In this document: positions 15,543 to 24,151 of the stretch, piece by piece | Layout: the number at the start of each line of letters is the position of its first letter | Position numbering within the stretch: the stretch's first letter is position 1 | Assembly (NCBI GenBank): GCA_946479435.1 | Contig: CAMLFX010000031.1 | Location: 1-29,326, forward strand | Direction: 5' to 3' | From: an uncultured Sphingobacteriales bacterium | GTDB taxonomy: Bacteria > Bacteroidota > Bacteroidia > Chitinophagales > Chitinophagaceae | DNA length: 29,326 bases | Program-made: the position numbers and the translations under genes | Notes under the pieces: generated by a model | Told to the model about the DNA's origin: nothing | Database searches by the model: none | Seen by the model: only the letters and a program-made list of their open reading frames with translations

Positions 15543-16366
15543 AATAGTGTGGCCTGTCGTGTATAATGTTCAGCCCGATATACAGGAGCCTGAGTGTCTG
15601 TTGCGGTTACATGATATAAGCCTGTTTCGCAATAACGTGTCGCTACCACGATATTTACATTAGCAGTCGCAGCTGTAAAAAGCTTTTTTACTAATTCCGG
15701 ACAATTATTATCTTGCGAGAGATGTGCAAGTAGCAAGTGAGACATGTGCTGGGGGGCATGCTCTTTGAATAAGGAAAAAGCCTGTGTATTTGATAAATGC
15801 CCTTTTCCTCCGCGTATCCTGTTTTTAAGATAAATAGGATATTTACCATCATCCAGCATTTCTGCATCATAATTAGCCTCTAAAAATGCTGCATGGCATT
15901 GTTTAAAATGGCTTATGACATCATTGCATACTTTACCAATATCTGTAAAAACACCTACTGTTACGCTATTGTGTTTAACAATGAAACTCTGGGGCTCTAT
16001 AGCATCATGAATCTTGCTGAAAGCAGTTATACATATCTGATTTATATTAACTGTTGCACCTACTGATATAAAATTCAGTAAGCTTGCATCAATTAGCATA
16101 TCACTGTTGTTATAGGTATGCCTTGTTATATAAACGGGTAGCTTATATTTTTCAGCCAATACAGGCAAACCTTTTATATGGTCACTATGCTCATGCGAGA
16201 TAAATATTGCCCTGATATTTTTCATTGATAGCCCTAGCCGGGCCATGCGTTTCTCGGTTTCACGACAAGAAATCCCTGCATCTACAAGCACAGCATCGTG
16301 CTCATTGCCTATATAGTAGCAATTGCCATTACTACCTGAATTGAGAGAAGTGATATATAGCGACAC
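15539..16366 (-). CDS. MBL-fold metallo-hydrolase, YycJ/WalJ-like
   Basis: The protein has 275 residues. Metal ligands are visible: HEHSDH (58-63), H120-D121, D142, and H190 in GHLSN. The N-terminal SGSNGNCYYI with VLVDAGIS, and the late AHLSQDNN (H215), are typical of the YycJ/WalJ family, of similar length. Members are metal-dependent phosphoesterases proposed to act as DNA exonucleases; WalJ is linked to coordination of cell wall and chromosome replication in Firmicutes. No partner genes are adjacent here. The role is predicted from family membership only. Confidence 0.9.
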   Translation of the reverse strand: MSLYITSLNSGSNGNCYYIGNEHDAVLVDAGISCRETEKRMARLGLSMKNIRAIFISHEHSDHIKGLPVLAEKYKLPVYITRHTYNNSDMLIDASLLNFISVGATVNINQICITAFSKIHDAIEPQSFIVKHNSVTVGVFTDIGKVCNDVISHFKQCHAAFLEANYDAEMLDDGKYPIYLKNRIRGGKGHLSNTQAFSLFKEHAPQHMSHLLLAHLSQDNNCPELVKKLFTAATANVNIVVATRYCETGLYHVTATDTQAPVYRAEHYTRQATLF

Positions 16367-16425
16367 AGGCAGTAAAAATACTTAATTAGCTACAAACCAT
16401 TACTATACTTATCCCCATACACCAC

Positions 16426-16462
16426 TGGTATGATATTTTAACCTATTGGTATGATATTTTAA
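16426..16462 (+). repeat. Tandem 16-bp direct repeat upstream of a lipoprotein gene
   Basis: TGGTATGATATTTTAA occurs at 16426-16441 and again at 16447-16462, a period of 21 bases or two helical turns. It lies between the divergent metallo-hydrolase and lipoprotein genes, 27 bases upstream of the latter's ATG. A pair of regulator-binding sites on one face of the helix is a reasonable reading. Confidence 0.6.
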
Positions 16463-16488
16463 TATGTCATTATCTAAACAAAACAACT

Positions 16489-16716
16489 ATGAAAAGTTAT
16501 AAAGCAATTATTGTTAGCGGGCTGCTACTAGGTACGGTGGTTTTTACAAGCTGCAAAAAAGATTATACATGTACATGTACCTCATCTGTAGGCGGCACAA
16601 GTACTACTTACACACAATCGCTGCCTGACCAAACACGTGCTGATGCAAAAGATGCATGCGAAGGTTATGAAAACCAAAACACCGGTGGCGCTATTTTAAC
16701 AAGCTGCCATCTGTAG
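16489..16716 (+). CDS. Small cysteine-rich lipoprotein
   Basis: The protein has 75 residues: a signal peptide with lipobox FTSC (Cys at about residue 22), then KKDYTCTCTSS and a Ser/Thr/Gly-rich stretch, with two further cysteines near the C-terminus. The mature part is only about 54 residues. Similar 'SCKKDYTCTC' lipoproteins are common in Bacteroidota and have no assigned function. Two tandem 16-bp repeats lie upstream and a strong bidirectional terminator downstream. Confidence 0.85.
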   Translation: MKSYKAIIVSGLLLGTVVFTSCKKDYTCTCTSSVGGTSTTYTQSLPDQTRADAKDACEGYENQNTGGAILTSCHL

Positions 16717-16728
16717 TTTATGATCCTG

Positions 16729-16775
16729 ATATATAAGAAGAGGGTCTGCAAATTGCAGACCCTCTTCTTATATAT
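16729..16775. terminator. Bidirectional terminator with a perfect 22-bp stem
   Basis: Bases 16729-16750 are the exact reverse complement of 16754-16775, with a three-base loop. The stem has a GC-rich core (AGGGTCTGCA) and AT-rich flanks. It lies between the convergent lipoprotein gene and the Ig-repeat protein gene and can serve both. Confidence 0.9.
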
Positions 16776-16782
16776 TAAAATA

Positions 16783-18591
16783 TTATTTCTTAATGAACTG
16801 ATGGCGTTCTTGCTTGTTATCGCTATAAAAAATAGCCGCATACATACCGGCAGGTAAAGATGATACAGAGACTGTGTTAACATTCAACTGTTGTGCCAGC
16901 ATTAACTTTCCATTCAAATCGTAAATATTTACGCTGGTATATTCGGCAGGAGCAGTAAAGTGCAATGCATCTGCAACCGGGTTAGGATAAATATTCACTT
17001 CATTATTAACCTGTAGTTCATTAACCGAAGTAGGTATGTCAATTGTCAATTTAGCTACATCACTAGTATCTCTTACTGAGTTACAGGCCATTTCATTCGA
17101 TTTTAAGATACAGCGGAATATATCCCCATCATAAGCTGGCAAAACACTTTTTATAGTTAGTGTTTTTGTTTTGGTACCGCTATAAATAGCGTTGTCATTT
17201 ATGTTTACAAAATTAACGCCATCAGTTGAAGCTTGCCAGTACATACTGTAGTTCCGTCCTGCAGCACTAACGGTAAATGTAGCGTTTGCCAAGGCTTTCA
17301 CTTGAATATCGGAAGGGTTAGTAGCAAAGTATGGGGATGGCAACACTACAAACTCAATTGCATCTGTTGTAGCAGTATTACAACTACCATCAACCACACA
17401 TCTAAATATCTTGCCATCCAATGTGTCCTCAGTATATGCTATATTCAGTTGCGATGTATTAATACCACTGTATGGATATTCATTAGGCACATCAGTGAAA
17501 CCATTATTTGTAGATCCCATCTGCCATTTATAGTTTACCGCGTTACCGGCATTTGTTATAGCAATTGAGGCTGACCCACGCACGCATGAAGTATCACCCT
17601 CGGGTTGCGATGTAATAAATACCGCCGGCGTTACGCTGATTATGCTCGCGTCAGTATAAACGGTAGCACCACAGGTACTCATCAATTTACAACGGTACAT
17701 ATTATTGCTATAAGAAGCAGGCACACTGGCAAGTGAAAGTGATGAAGTGAATGCACCTGTATATACGGAGCTGTTATTAATATCAGCAAAACCTGAACCA
17801 TCATCTACCTGCCACCGGTATGTTAAAGTTTCATCAGCATCGGTACTAAACGTAGTGTTTTCAGTTTCGCAAATATTCTTAGCAACTGGTTGCGTATTAA
17901 TAACCGGCACCTGGCAAACGGTTATCGCCATAACATTCAAAACCCCTTTACCACCTGTTTTAGTAACATCTACACCAATGACTTCTTTTGCGTAATTCGA
18001 TGGACTAAGAGTCAGCTTTCTTTCATATAAACGAGGGTCGCCTGAAGGATTTTCCAATAAATTATTTACTCGGTTAACACGTCCTATACTTTGTATGGCA
18101 TAACCTGAGCCACCATACCAATCAGGGAAGTTGATACCGGAAAATACCTGTGTTGTGTTATCGCTGAATTTTACAGTAAAAGTGGCATCAGCATCGCCAC
18201 TTCCGCTTGTTGCTAATATATATAGGTCGCCTGTGTGGCTGGTGCCAAAGGTCAGGCTGCCAGATGTGGTAGATGCATCTAACTGCAATGAGTTATTGGC
18301 TGAATAATCTGCCAACTGATATTGCACGTTTGCAGTGGCAGCACTATTGATCAGGCCGTTTATGGGTAATGCCGCAGCTGGGGCTGTATTACCTGAAACC
18401 GCTTTAAAATCTGCCGAAACGAAATTATAATCGGCTACATCTACGGCAATTGAAGTTGAAGCATTGGCGTTACCTACCCCATTAGCTACAATGTCTTGAT
18501 TAAAACCTGTTAGCGCGATAGGATAAAATGTTGCGTTGGCCGATAATGAGGCAAGTGCAAGCAATGTTGCAAGGGATATTTTTTTATTCAT
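16783..18591 (-). CDS. Secreted Ig-repeat protein with a T9SS sorting domain
   Basis: Using the ATG at 18591 the protein has 602 residues; a longer frame to 18648 would place a non-signal sequence in front. A signal peptide (MNKKISLATLLALASLSANA) leads into an N-terminal beta-rich domain of about 200 residues. Three Ig-like repeats follow, each with a 'Q-P-x ... Y-x-W-Q ... Y-S/T-G ... L-x-I/L ... Y-x-C' pattern. The C-terminus has IYPNPVADALHF and ends QFIKK, the type A sorting domain of the type IX secretion system. The protein is thus probably exported across the outer membrane and anchored or released. Ligand unknown. A good TTTG-N20-TAGTTTTG promoter lies upstream. Confidence 0.9.
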   Translation of the reverse strand: MNKKISLATLLALASLSANATFYPIALTGFNQDIVANGVGNANASTSIAVDVADYNFVSADFKAVSGNTAPAAALPINGLINSAATANVQYQLADYSANNSLQLDASTTSGSLTFGTSHTGDLYILATSGSGDADATFTVKFSDNTTQVFSGINFPDWYGGSGYAIQSIGRVNRVNNLLENPSGDPRLYERKLTLSPSNYAKEVIGVDVTKTGGKGVLNVMAITVCQVPVINTQPVAKNICETENTTFSTDADETLTYRWQVDDGSGFADINNSSVYTGAFTSSLSLASVPASYSNNMYRCKLMSTCGATVYTDASIISVTPAVFITSQPEGDTSCVRGSASIAITNAGNAVNYKWQMGSTNNGFTDVPNEYPYSGINTSQLNIAYTEDTLDGKIFRCVVDGSCNTATTDAIEFVVLPSPYFATNPSDIQVKALANATFTVSAAGRNYSMYWQASTDGVNFVNINDNAIYSGTKTKTLTIKSVLPAYDGDIFRCILKSNEMACNSVRDTSDVAKLTIDIPTSVNELQVNNEVNIYPNPVADALHFTAPAEYTSVNIYDLNGKLMLAQQLNVNTVSVSSLPAGMYAAIFYSDNKQERHQFIKK

Positions 18592-18617
18592 GGAACAGAT
18601 GTGTTGATAGATAGACA

Positions 18618-18649
18618 CAAAACTACACGCAATGGTTTGGGCAATCAAA
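18618..18649 (-). promoter_or_regulatory. Promoter of the Ig-repeat protein gene
   Basis: On the minus strand TTTG (18649-18646), 20 bases, then TAGTTTTG (18625-18618) match the Bacteroidota -33/-7 consensus. The expected start of transcription is about 20 bases ahead of the ATG at 18591, which supports that start codon. Confidence 0.55.
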
Positions 18650-18755
18650 AAATATTTATATTATCAATTAAATCTATTCTCTACCATTAGTTAAAATCAC
18701 CTTAAGAAAGCATACACAACAATACAGGTTAAGTTTTTTAGTTTAATTTGAAGTA

Positions 18756-20681
18756 ATGAGTTCTTGTAAACTATTTTTTCTATTTATCACAATCATTATA
18801 TGTAATCATACTGAATTGCACGCTCAAAATGCTGTTCCAAAAACACACCGTATCTTAATATTATTGGATGGCTCCCATTATATGTCACATTTTAATGACA
18901 ATGGCAGGAGCTACTTTACCAACGCTGCTGAATTTATAACACACCTTATAGACAGCAGCTATATCGTTAATGAAGATTTGGAATATGGCTTGAGAGTTTA
19001 TGGGCACCAATACAATGAAAATGACAATAGATGCAATGACAGTCGTCTTGAAGTACGGTTTACAAAAGACAATCTTGCGCAAATATCACTCCGCCTGCGC
19101 GATTTAAAGCCAAAAGGAAATGGTAATGCAGCTTATGCTATACAGCAGGCATACCAAAATGAAATGGTGGATACGCAACGTTACTGGTATAGTATAATAT
19201 GGATAACTGCCGATACCGGGAAATGCTACACCGATCCATGTGCTTACATACAGCAAACAATAAAAAACGACTTGTACAAACTGTGCAATATACGGCTGGC
19301 AGGGGCTGCAAGTAAAACTGCTAATTGCTTTGAGCCAGTATATATTGTAAACCCTGAAGATGAAATACACGCCATAGCAAGTATTATACCTTACTATAAA
19401 AAAGATAAAAAAGCAGAAGCTTATTGGGATGTTGTGAACAGACAAAAACCAAAGCAAACGTATTTGCCACTTACCAAGCCATCTGTTACACAGCCTATTG
19501 ACAGGCAGAAGAGGGATACAATTATAACGCTAACACCTAAAATTGCGTCAAGCGTTAGTAGCGCAAAAAAAGACCTGATTCCAACCATAGATAAAACCAT
19601 TATCCCTGCCTTTACACCAACCATAGCTCAACAATTCAATGACAGTGTAACTTTACTCAATACTTTACAGACGAGATCTGTTGAATTAAAAATCCGTTTG
19701 ACCAGGGTAAAAGCCGGCACAATAGCTGTTCCTGTTTTCTTTGTACCCTTACAAAGGGATTCTGTTGCTTTGCTTACGACAGCCACAACAAAGAGTGCAA
19801 AATTGAATGCTCAACCAATTACAATTAACACCGGAAAATATACACCACCAAAGTTTATACCACCCGTCGCCGCACAATCACGTGATAGTGTGACTTTAAT
19901 TAATTCTTTGGGTACCAAACAAGGCCTGAATGGAAAATCTGAAAAAATAGTTATTGCAAAAGCTACAATACCCGCCTACCACCCTCCGGTTCCGGTAAAA
20001 GTTAATGATAGTGTTGGTTTGCTTAATACACTTCCAACTAAAGTTTATCCAATTCTCATGAAAACGACTATTACTACACACAGGGTAAAAATACCGGAAT
20101 TCAGTCCTCCTGTTCCCACGCAATTAAGAGATAGTGTAGCTATTTTATCTTCATTAACTACAAAAGCTCAAACAAAAAAACTTACAAATCCTACGTTTAC
20201 ACCTACGGCCGCTATAATACCAGCATTTGCACTCCCCAGGCAAACTGATGAAATGATGGCAATCTCTACAAAGCCAAAGCCTATATCTGTGCCACCTCAA
20301 CCTATAATAAAGCCATTTTCAAAAATTAAAGTTCCTGAATTTTATGTTTTATCCTTACCAGGCGAAGTCCCTGATAATCAAACAGAAATGCCGCCGGAAC
20401 CACCTATCGAGGAAATAGTGGATGCAGACGCTGTTCCGGCAATAGTATTTGGCAATTTGAATGTAAAATCATTTGGTGCTACAGTACGGGTTCAGGTTTA
20501 TCGTATAAAATTGGGCGAAGACATCTTAGTTAGCGACAATTCTTTTTCAGGCCCAAAACAAATCAGGATAAAACTGGAACCTGGCAGGTATAAATTAAGA
20601 TATAACCTTAATGATGGCACAGAAGTTACCAAACCTTTCTTAATAGATGAAGATACAGACACGGATATTAATGTAAAATAG
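18756..20681 (+). CDS. Secreted VWA-like protein with five ~41-residue repeats
   Basis: The protein has 641 residues. A signal peptide ends around LHAQ (21-24). Residues about 32-215 resemble a von Willebrand factor A domain: RILILLDGSHYM has D-x-S of the MIDAS motif but Y where the next S is usual, and WITADTGKCYTDPC fits the later metal-binding strand region. A Pro/Thr-rich region follows with repeats around 'DSV-x-L-L-x-[ST]-L-x-T-K', with DSV at 296, 335, 377, 418 and 459 (spacings 39-42). Each is preceded by a 'P-x-F/Y-x-P-P' element. The last 80 residues look like a beta-sandwich. A surface binding or scaffold role is likely but unproven. Confidence 0.8.
   Translation: MSSCKLFFLFITIIICNHTELHAQNAVPKTHRILILLDGSHYMSHFNDNGRSYFTNAAEFITHLIDSSYIVNEDLEYGLRVYGHQYNENDNRCNDSRLEVRFTKDNLAQISLRLRDLKPKGNGNAAYAIQQAYQNEMVDTQRYWYSIIWITADTGKCYTDPCAYIQQTIKNDLYKLCNIRLAGAASKTANCFEPVYIVNPEDEIHAIASIIPYYKKDKKAEAYWDVVNRQKPKQTYLPLTKPSVTQPIDRQKRDTIITLTPKIASSVSSAKKDLIPTIDKTIIPAFTPTIAQQFNDSVTLLNTLQTRSVELKIRLTRVKAGTIAVPVFFVPLQRDSVALLTTATTKSAKLNAQPITINTGKYTPPKFIPPVAAQSRDSVTLINSLGTKQGLNGKSEKIVIAKATIPAYHPPVPVKVNDSVGLLNTLPTKVYPILMKTTITTHRVKIPEFSPPVPTQLRDSVAILSSLTTKAQTKKLTNPTFTPTAAIIPAFALPRQTDEMMAISTKPKPISVPPQPIIKPFSKIKVPEFYVLSLPGEVPDNQTEMPPEPPIEEIVDADAVPAIVFGNLNVKSFGATVRVQVYRIKLGEDILVSDNSFSGPKQIRIKLEPGRYKLRYNLNDGTEVTKPFLIDEDTDTDINVK
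19602..20255 (+). repeat. Coding region of five degenerate ~41-codon repeats
   Basis: This covers residues 283-500 of the VWA-like protein. The protein-level unit is 'I-P-x-F-x-P-P-V-x-x-Q-x-x-D-S-V-x-L-L-x-S-L-x-T-K'. The DNA copies have diverged, so the repeats are old and not a recent tandem expansion. Confidence 0.7.
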
Positions 20682-20715
20682 TTACCACCCCATAAAAATA
20701 TTTAACCTATAAATG

Positions 20716-20739
20716 GGGGTATAGCACCCGTGGGTTGTC
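20716..20739 (+). promoter_or_regulatory. Candidate ECF promoter of the sigma operon
   Basis: GGGGTA (20716-20721) is followed after exactly 15 bases by GTC (20737-20739), within TTGTCTTA. The same two boxes at the same spacing precede two other genes (24107-24130, 25288-25311). A -10 element containing GTC is typical of ECF sigma factors. The site implies autoregulation and places the transcription start near 20746, downstream of the GTG at 20730. Confidence 0.65.
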
Positions 20740-20801
20740 TTACAATAAAGCAACCATTGACTGAAGCATTTATCTTTGCTCCGAAACACACAGCTGTCCG
20801 C

Positions 20802-21377
20802 ATGAAATATACCCCAGCAGCAGAGGCCAACCCACCCTTGGCTGCGAATAACGAGGCTATGTTCGAACAGGTATTCAAGACCTATTTTAAGGGCTTGCAT
20901 GCGTATGCCTGCACCATTTTAAAAGACGAGGCTATGGCTGAGGAAATGGTACAAAATGTCTTTTTCAAACTTTGGGAGAAAAAAGAGCAAATAACTGTAC
21001 AACAATCTGTATCAGCCTATTTATATAGAGCAGTCTATCACGAATGTCTCAATTATATAAAACATACCAAAGTGCGGGCTGCGCATAAATCTTACACCCT
21101 GCACCACAATACTGAAGCCGATAATACCAGCGACAGGACTACCCTACGCGAGCTGGAAGAAAAACTGGATAAAGCAATAAAAAAATTGCCAGAACAATGC
21201 AGAACTGTCTTTCAACTTAGCAGGTTTGAAGAATTAAAATATAAAGAAATAGCTGAAACGCTAGGCATTTCAATAAAGACAGTGGAAAACCAGATGGGAA
21301 AAGCGCTGCGCATCTTACGCCAGGAACTCACGGAATATCTGCCGGCTATACTCATAATATTATTACTCAACCTGTAA
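20802..21377 (+). CDS. ECF RNA polymerase sigma factor, FecI-like
   Basis: From the ATG at 20802 the protein has 191 residues. Region sigma-2 lies at about 20-90 (FEQVFKTYFKGLHAYA, then AEEMVQNVFFKLWEKK) and region sigma-4 at about 125-175 (LPEQCRTVFQLSRFEELKY, then IAETLGISIKTVENQ). This is the pattern of the Bacteroidota group partnered with FecR. A frame from GTG 20730 would add 24 residues but begins upstream of the predicted transcription start, so 20802 is preferred. A hydrophobic tail (ILIILLLNL) ends the protein. It directs RNA polymerase to its regulon when released by the anti-sigma factor encoded next. Confidence 0.93.
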   Translation: MKYTPAAEANPPLAANNEAMFEQVFKTYFKGLHAYACTILKDEAMAEEMVQNVFFKLWEKKEQITVQQSVSAYLYRAVYHECLNYIKHTKVRAAHKSYTLHHNTEADNTSDRTTLRELEEKLDKAIKKLPEQCRTVFQLSRFEELKYKEIAETLGISIKTVENQMGKALRILRQELTEYLPAILIILLLNL

Positions 21378-21409
21378 AGAAGCAAGAAGTGAACAGAAAC
21401 CTTATAAAT

Positions 21410-22372
21410 ATGACGGATGACTTGCTGGTAAAGTATTTACTGGGCGAGGCAACCAACGAAGAAACCGAACTGGTAGATAAGTGGATAGTACAAAGCGATA
21501 ACAACCGTAAGCATTTCGAACATTTCCAACTAATATGGCAGGAAAGCAAAAAACTGGAAGCCGTAAGTACTGTTAACATAGCTGACGCATGGGAGAGATT
21601 TAAGAATAGGGCTAATTCCATACAAGCAGAGCCAACGAAAGTGATAGATTTTAAGCCAGCATACAGATGGCAAAACATTGCAGCAATACTATTAGTGCTT
21701 ATTTGTTGCAGTTGGTTTGTATACTATTTCGTAATGAACAGGGGCAATGAGATGATAGCCATTGAAGCAGGTAACGTTCCCGTTATTGACACACTACCCG
21801 ATGGCTCTGTCATTACCCTTAACAAACATTCCAGTCTTAGCTATGCCAGTAATTTTGACGGAAAAACACGCAATGTAAACCTGAAAGGAGAGGCATTTTT
21901 TAATGTTGCACCTAATAAAAGCAGGCCATTCATTATATCAACCAATGATGTAAAGGTACAAGTAGTAGGTACCTCTTTTAATGTAAAAAGCGACGCTAAA
22001 AAAACGGAAGTGATTGTTGAAACAGGTATTGTAAAAGTGGCCAAACATCATCACGATGTAACGCTAAAACCCAACGAAAAGGCAACAATATATTTCAATG
22101 CATCGGTACCAATAAAAGAAATGAACGATGATGTTTTATATAACTATTATCGTACAAAAGAATTTGTATGTAATGGCACCCCGCTGTGGCGCCTGGCTGA
22201 TGTACTGAATGAAGCTTATGGTGTAGAGATAAACATACCAAGCGAACACTTAAGGCAAATGCCTATAACAACAACTTTTCGCAATGAGCCTATAGAAAAC
22301 ATACTTGCAGTGATTAGCGAAACGTTTAACATACGCGTGGACCGGGATGGTAACAATATAACACTAAGATAA
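21410..22372 (+). CDS. FecR-family anti-sigma factor
   Basis: The ATG at 21410 gives 320 residues; a GTG at 21389 would add seven. An N-terminal cytoplasmic segment of about 75 residues (DDLLVKYLLGEATNEE) precedes one membrane helix, about IAAILLVLICCSWFVYYFVM. The periplasmic FecR domain follows (LPDGSVITLNKHSSLSY, then KGEAFFNVAPN, then VVGTSFNV), then a DUF4974 domain at the C-terminus. It holds the sigma factor inactive and relays signals from an outer-membrane partner. In the canonical FecIRA pathway the partner's STN domain contacts the periplasmic part of FecR. The next gene, seven bases away, encodes such an STN protein. Confidence 0.93.
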   Translation: MTDDLLVKYLLGEATNEETELVDKWIVQSDNNRKHFEHFQLIWQESKKLEAVSTVNIADAWERFKNRANSIQAEPTKVIDFKPAYRWQNIAAILLVLICCSWFVYYFVMNRGNEMIAIEAGNVPVIDTLPDGSVITLNKHSSLSYASNFDGKTRNVNLKGEAFFNVAPNKSRPFIISTNDVKVQVVGTSFNVKSDAKKTEVIVETGIVKVAKHHHDVTLKPNEKATIYFNASVPIKEMNDDVLYNYYRTKEFVCNGTPLWRLADVLNEAYGVEINIPSEHLRQMPITTTFRNEPIENILAVISETFNIRVDRDGNNITLR

Positions 22373-22379
22373 GCCACCC

Positions 22380-24086
22380 ATGCTTGTAAAAAACCACATA
22401 GTATTTCTGCTAATATTAATTTTGTGTCTTTGTGCTAACACCACAAAGGCACAAACATTACTGAATAAAACTGTTGTTCTCAACCTTCATCGTACTCCTT
22501 TATCTTCAGCACTTGCATATATAGGTAAACAAGGTGGATTCAGTTTTTCATACAATAGTAATTTGATAAAAGGAGATAGCCTCGTAACAATAAAAGTGGA
22601 CAATGTGCCCATACACCAGGTCTTGGACATGCTTTTTGATGGCAGTATAGAATACAAGGAAACAGCTAACCATATTATCCTGCAAAATGCCCCACCTTAT
22701 TGGTATGTATCGGGATATGTAGTGGATGAACTCACAGGAGAAAAATTAGTTAACGCCAGCGTATATGAAAAGCAACAACTGGTAGCATCGCTTACCGATG
22801 AGCAAGGATATTTTAAACTAAAACTACGCGACCGCTTGCAACCCGCCGTAATCAGCATAAGCAAATCATGGTATAGCGACACTTCGGTACAACTGCATTC
22901 GGGTACAGATAAAGAATTAACAGTAGGCATTATACCCAAAAGCTTCGTACTGGATTCCGTTTCTGTCACACCCAATTCACAAATAGAAAAAAGCTGGTTA
23001 GGCAATATTTTTCTTTCATCGCGCCAAAAAATGCAAAGCCTGAATATCAATAGGTATTTTGTCGATAAACCTTATCAGGCTTCGGTAATACCGGGCGTGG
23101 GCACACACGGGAAAATGAGCGGGCAGGTAATCAATAAATTCTCATTCAATATGCTGGGTGGATACACTGCCGGCGTAAATGGTTTCGAGATCGGCGGACT
23201 TTTTAATATCGTACGTAAAGATGTACGATATGCACAAGTCGCAGGGCTTTTTAATATTACGGGCGGTAAGGTGAATGGCGTGGAAATTAGCGGCTTATAT
23301 AACTATGTGTTAGACACTGTAAATGGCGTTATAGTGTCGGGCTTAAGCAATATGACAAGTAAAGATGTAACAGGTGCTAACATAACAGGTTTATACAATC
23401 ACGTTAATGGCAATACCTCTGGCGTACAAGCAGCTGGCCTTGTGGCTTATACTAATAAAAATACAGGTGGTACACAGATAGCGGGGCTCGGAAATATAAC
23501 CCGCGGAAGCGTGGATGGCGTACAAATTGCAGGATTATTCAATTATGCCGGAAAAATAGATGGCACTCAAATAGCAGTCATCAATATCGCAGATACGTCT
23601 TCAGGTTATAGCATAGGCCTTATTAACATTATCCTAAAAGGTTATCATAAGTTATCCCTATCAACAAATGAATCATTACCTTTTAATGTTGCTTTTAAAA
23701 CGGGCAACAAAAATATTTATAGCATTCTCATAGGTTCTTTCGATACAAGACCAGGTAAGAAATTGGCAGGAATGGGTTATGGTATCGGTACTGATATTAC
23801 ACTGTATAAGCGATTCTCTCTTTGCCCCGAGCTTAGTGGTGAATACTTATATCTTGGTGACTGGCATAATACGCATGTACTATCGAAGTTGCAACTAAAT
23901 TTCACTTATAAAGCAAATAAATACTTGGCTTTTTATGTTGCACCTTCATTCAATGTTTACAATATTGAAATAGCAAACCCTGTAACTGATTTCAGAAACA
24001 ACATCTTTCCAGCCTATAACACAAACCGAATGATGAATAATTTATATAGCTGGTTTGGCTGGAGCATCGGTGTAGATATTTTCTAG
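22380..24086 (+). CDS. STN / carboxypeptidase-regulatory-like protein with GxQIAGLxN repeats
   Basis: The protein has 568 residues. A signal peptide ends at TTKAQ (about 25). An STN domain (about 28-103) is recognisable from VVLNLHRTPLSSALAYIG and VPIHQVLDMLF. A CarboxypepD-regulatory-like domain follows (about 109-190; YVSGYVVDELTGEKLVNASV, then DEQGYFKL). Residues about 264-420 hold some eight repeats of 'hxGhQIAGLxNh', reminiscent of LA_2272-type surface repeats, then a beta-rich C-terminus (about 420-568) ending in an aromatic F. There is no TonB-dependent plug and barrel of normal size. By position and STN domain it is the likely signal-receiving partner of the FecR protein. Its ligand is unknown. 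Confidence 0.85.
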   Translation: MLVKNHIVFLLILILCLCANTTKAQTLLNKTVVLNLHRTPLSSALAYIGKQGGFSFSYNSNLIKGDSLVTIKVDNVPIHQVLDMLFDGSIEYKETANHIILQNAPPYWYVSGYVVDELTGEKLVNASVYEKQQLVASLTDEQGYFKLKLRDRLQPAVISISKSWYSDTSVQLHSGTDKELTVGIIPKSFVLDSVSVTPNSQIEKSWLGNIFLSSRQKMQSLNINRYFVDKPYQASVIPGVGTHGKMSGQVINKFSFNMLGGYTAGVNGFEIGGLFNIVRKDVRYAQVAGLFNITGGKVNGVEISGLYNYVLDTVNGVIVSGLSNMTSKDVTGANITGLYNHVNGNTSGVQAAGLVAYTNKNTGGTQIAGLGNITRGSVDGVQIAGLFNYAGKIDGTQIAVINIADTSSGYSIGLINIILKGYHKLSLSTNESLPFNVAFKTGNKNIYSILIGSFDTRPGKKLAGMGYGIGTDITLYKRFSLCPELSGEYLYLGDWHNTHVLSKLQLNFTYKANKYLAFYVAPSFNVYNIEIANPVTDFRNNIFPAYNTNRMMNNLYSWFGWSIGVDIF

Positions 24087-24106
24087 CTTTTTTATACAGT
24101 AAAATA

Positions 24107-24130
24107 GGGGTATTATATCCCTGCGTTGTC
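24107..24130 (+). promoter_or_regulatory. Candidate ECF promoter of the repeat-protein paralogue
   Basis: GGGGTA (24107-24112), 15 bases, GTC (24128-24130, within TTGTC). It has the same boxes and spacing as at 20716 and 25288. The implied transcription start near 24138 lies just before the ATG at 24152 and after an in-frame ATG at 24134, supporting 24152 as the start. Confidence 0.65.
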
Positions 24131-24151
24131 ATAATGCAAATCAGCATTTTT

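Noticed and set aside
19104..19457. Minus-strand open frames inside the VWA-like, Ig-repeat and HsdR genes
   Set aside because: They are opposite-strand shadows of strong coding genes with no family motifs, no signals and no spacing that fits an operon.
20730..20801. Longer ECF sigma factor starting at GTG 20730
   Set aside because: The predicted promoter has its GTC box at 20737-20739, so this start would lie upstream of the transcript. The extra residues do not belong to the sigma-2 region.
22380..24086. Calling the STN protein a TonB-dependent receptor
   Set aside because: Only the STN and regulatory-like domains match; there is no plug domain, and the remaining length is too short for a 22-strand barrel.
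24087..24100. T-run after the STN gene as a terminator
   Set aside because: No stem precedes the T-run.
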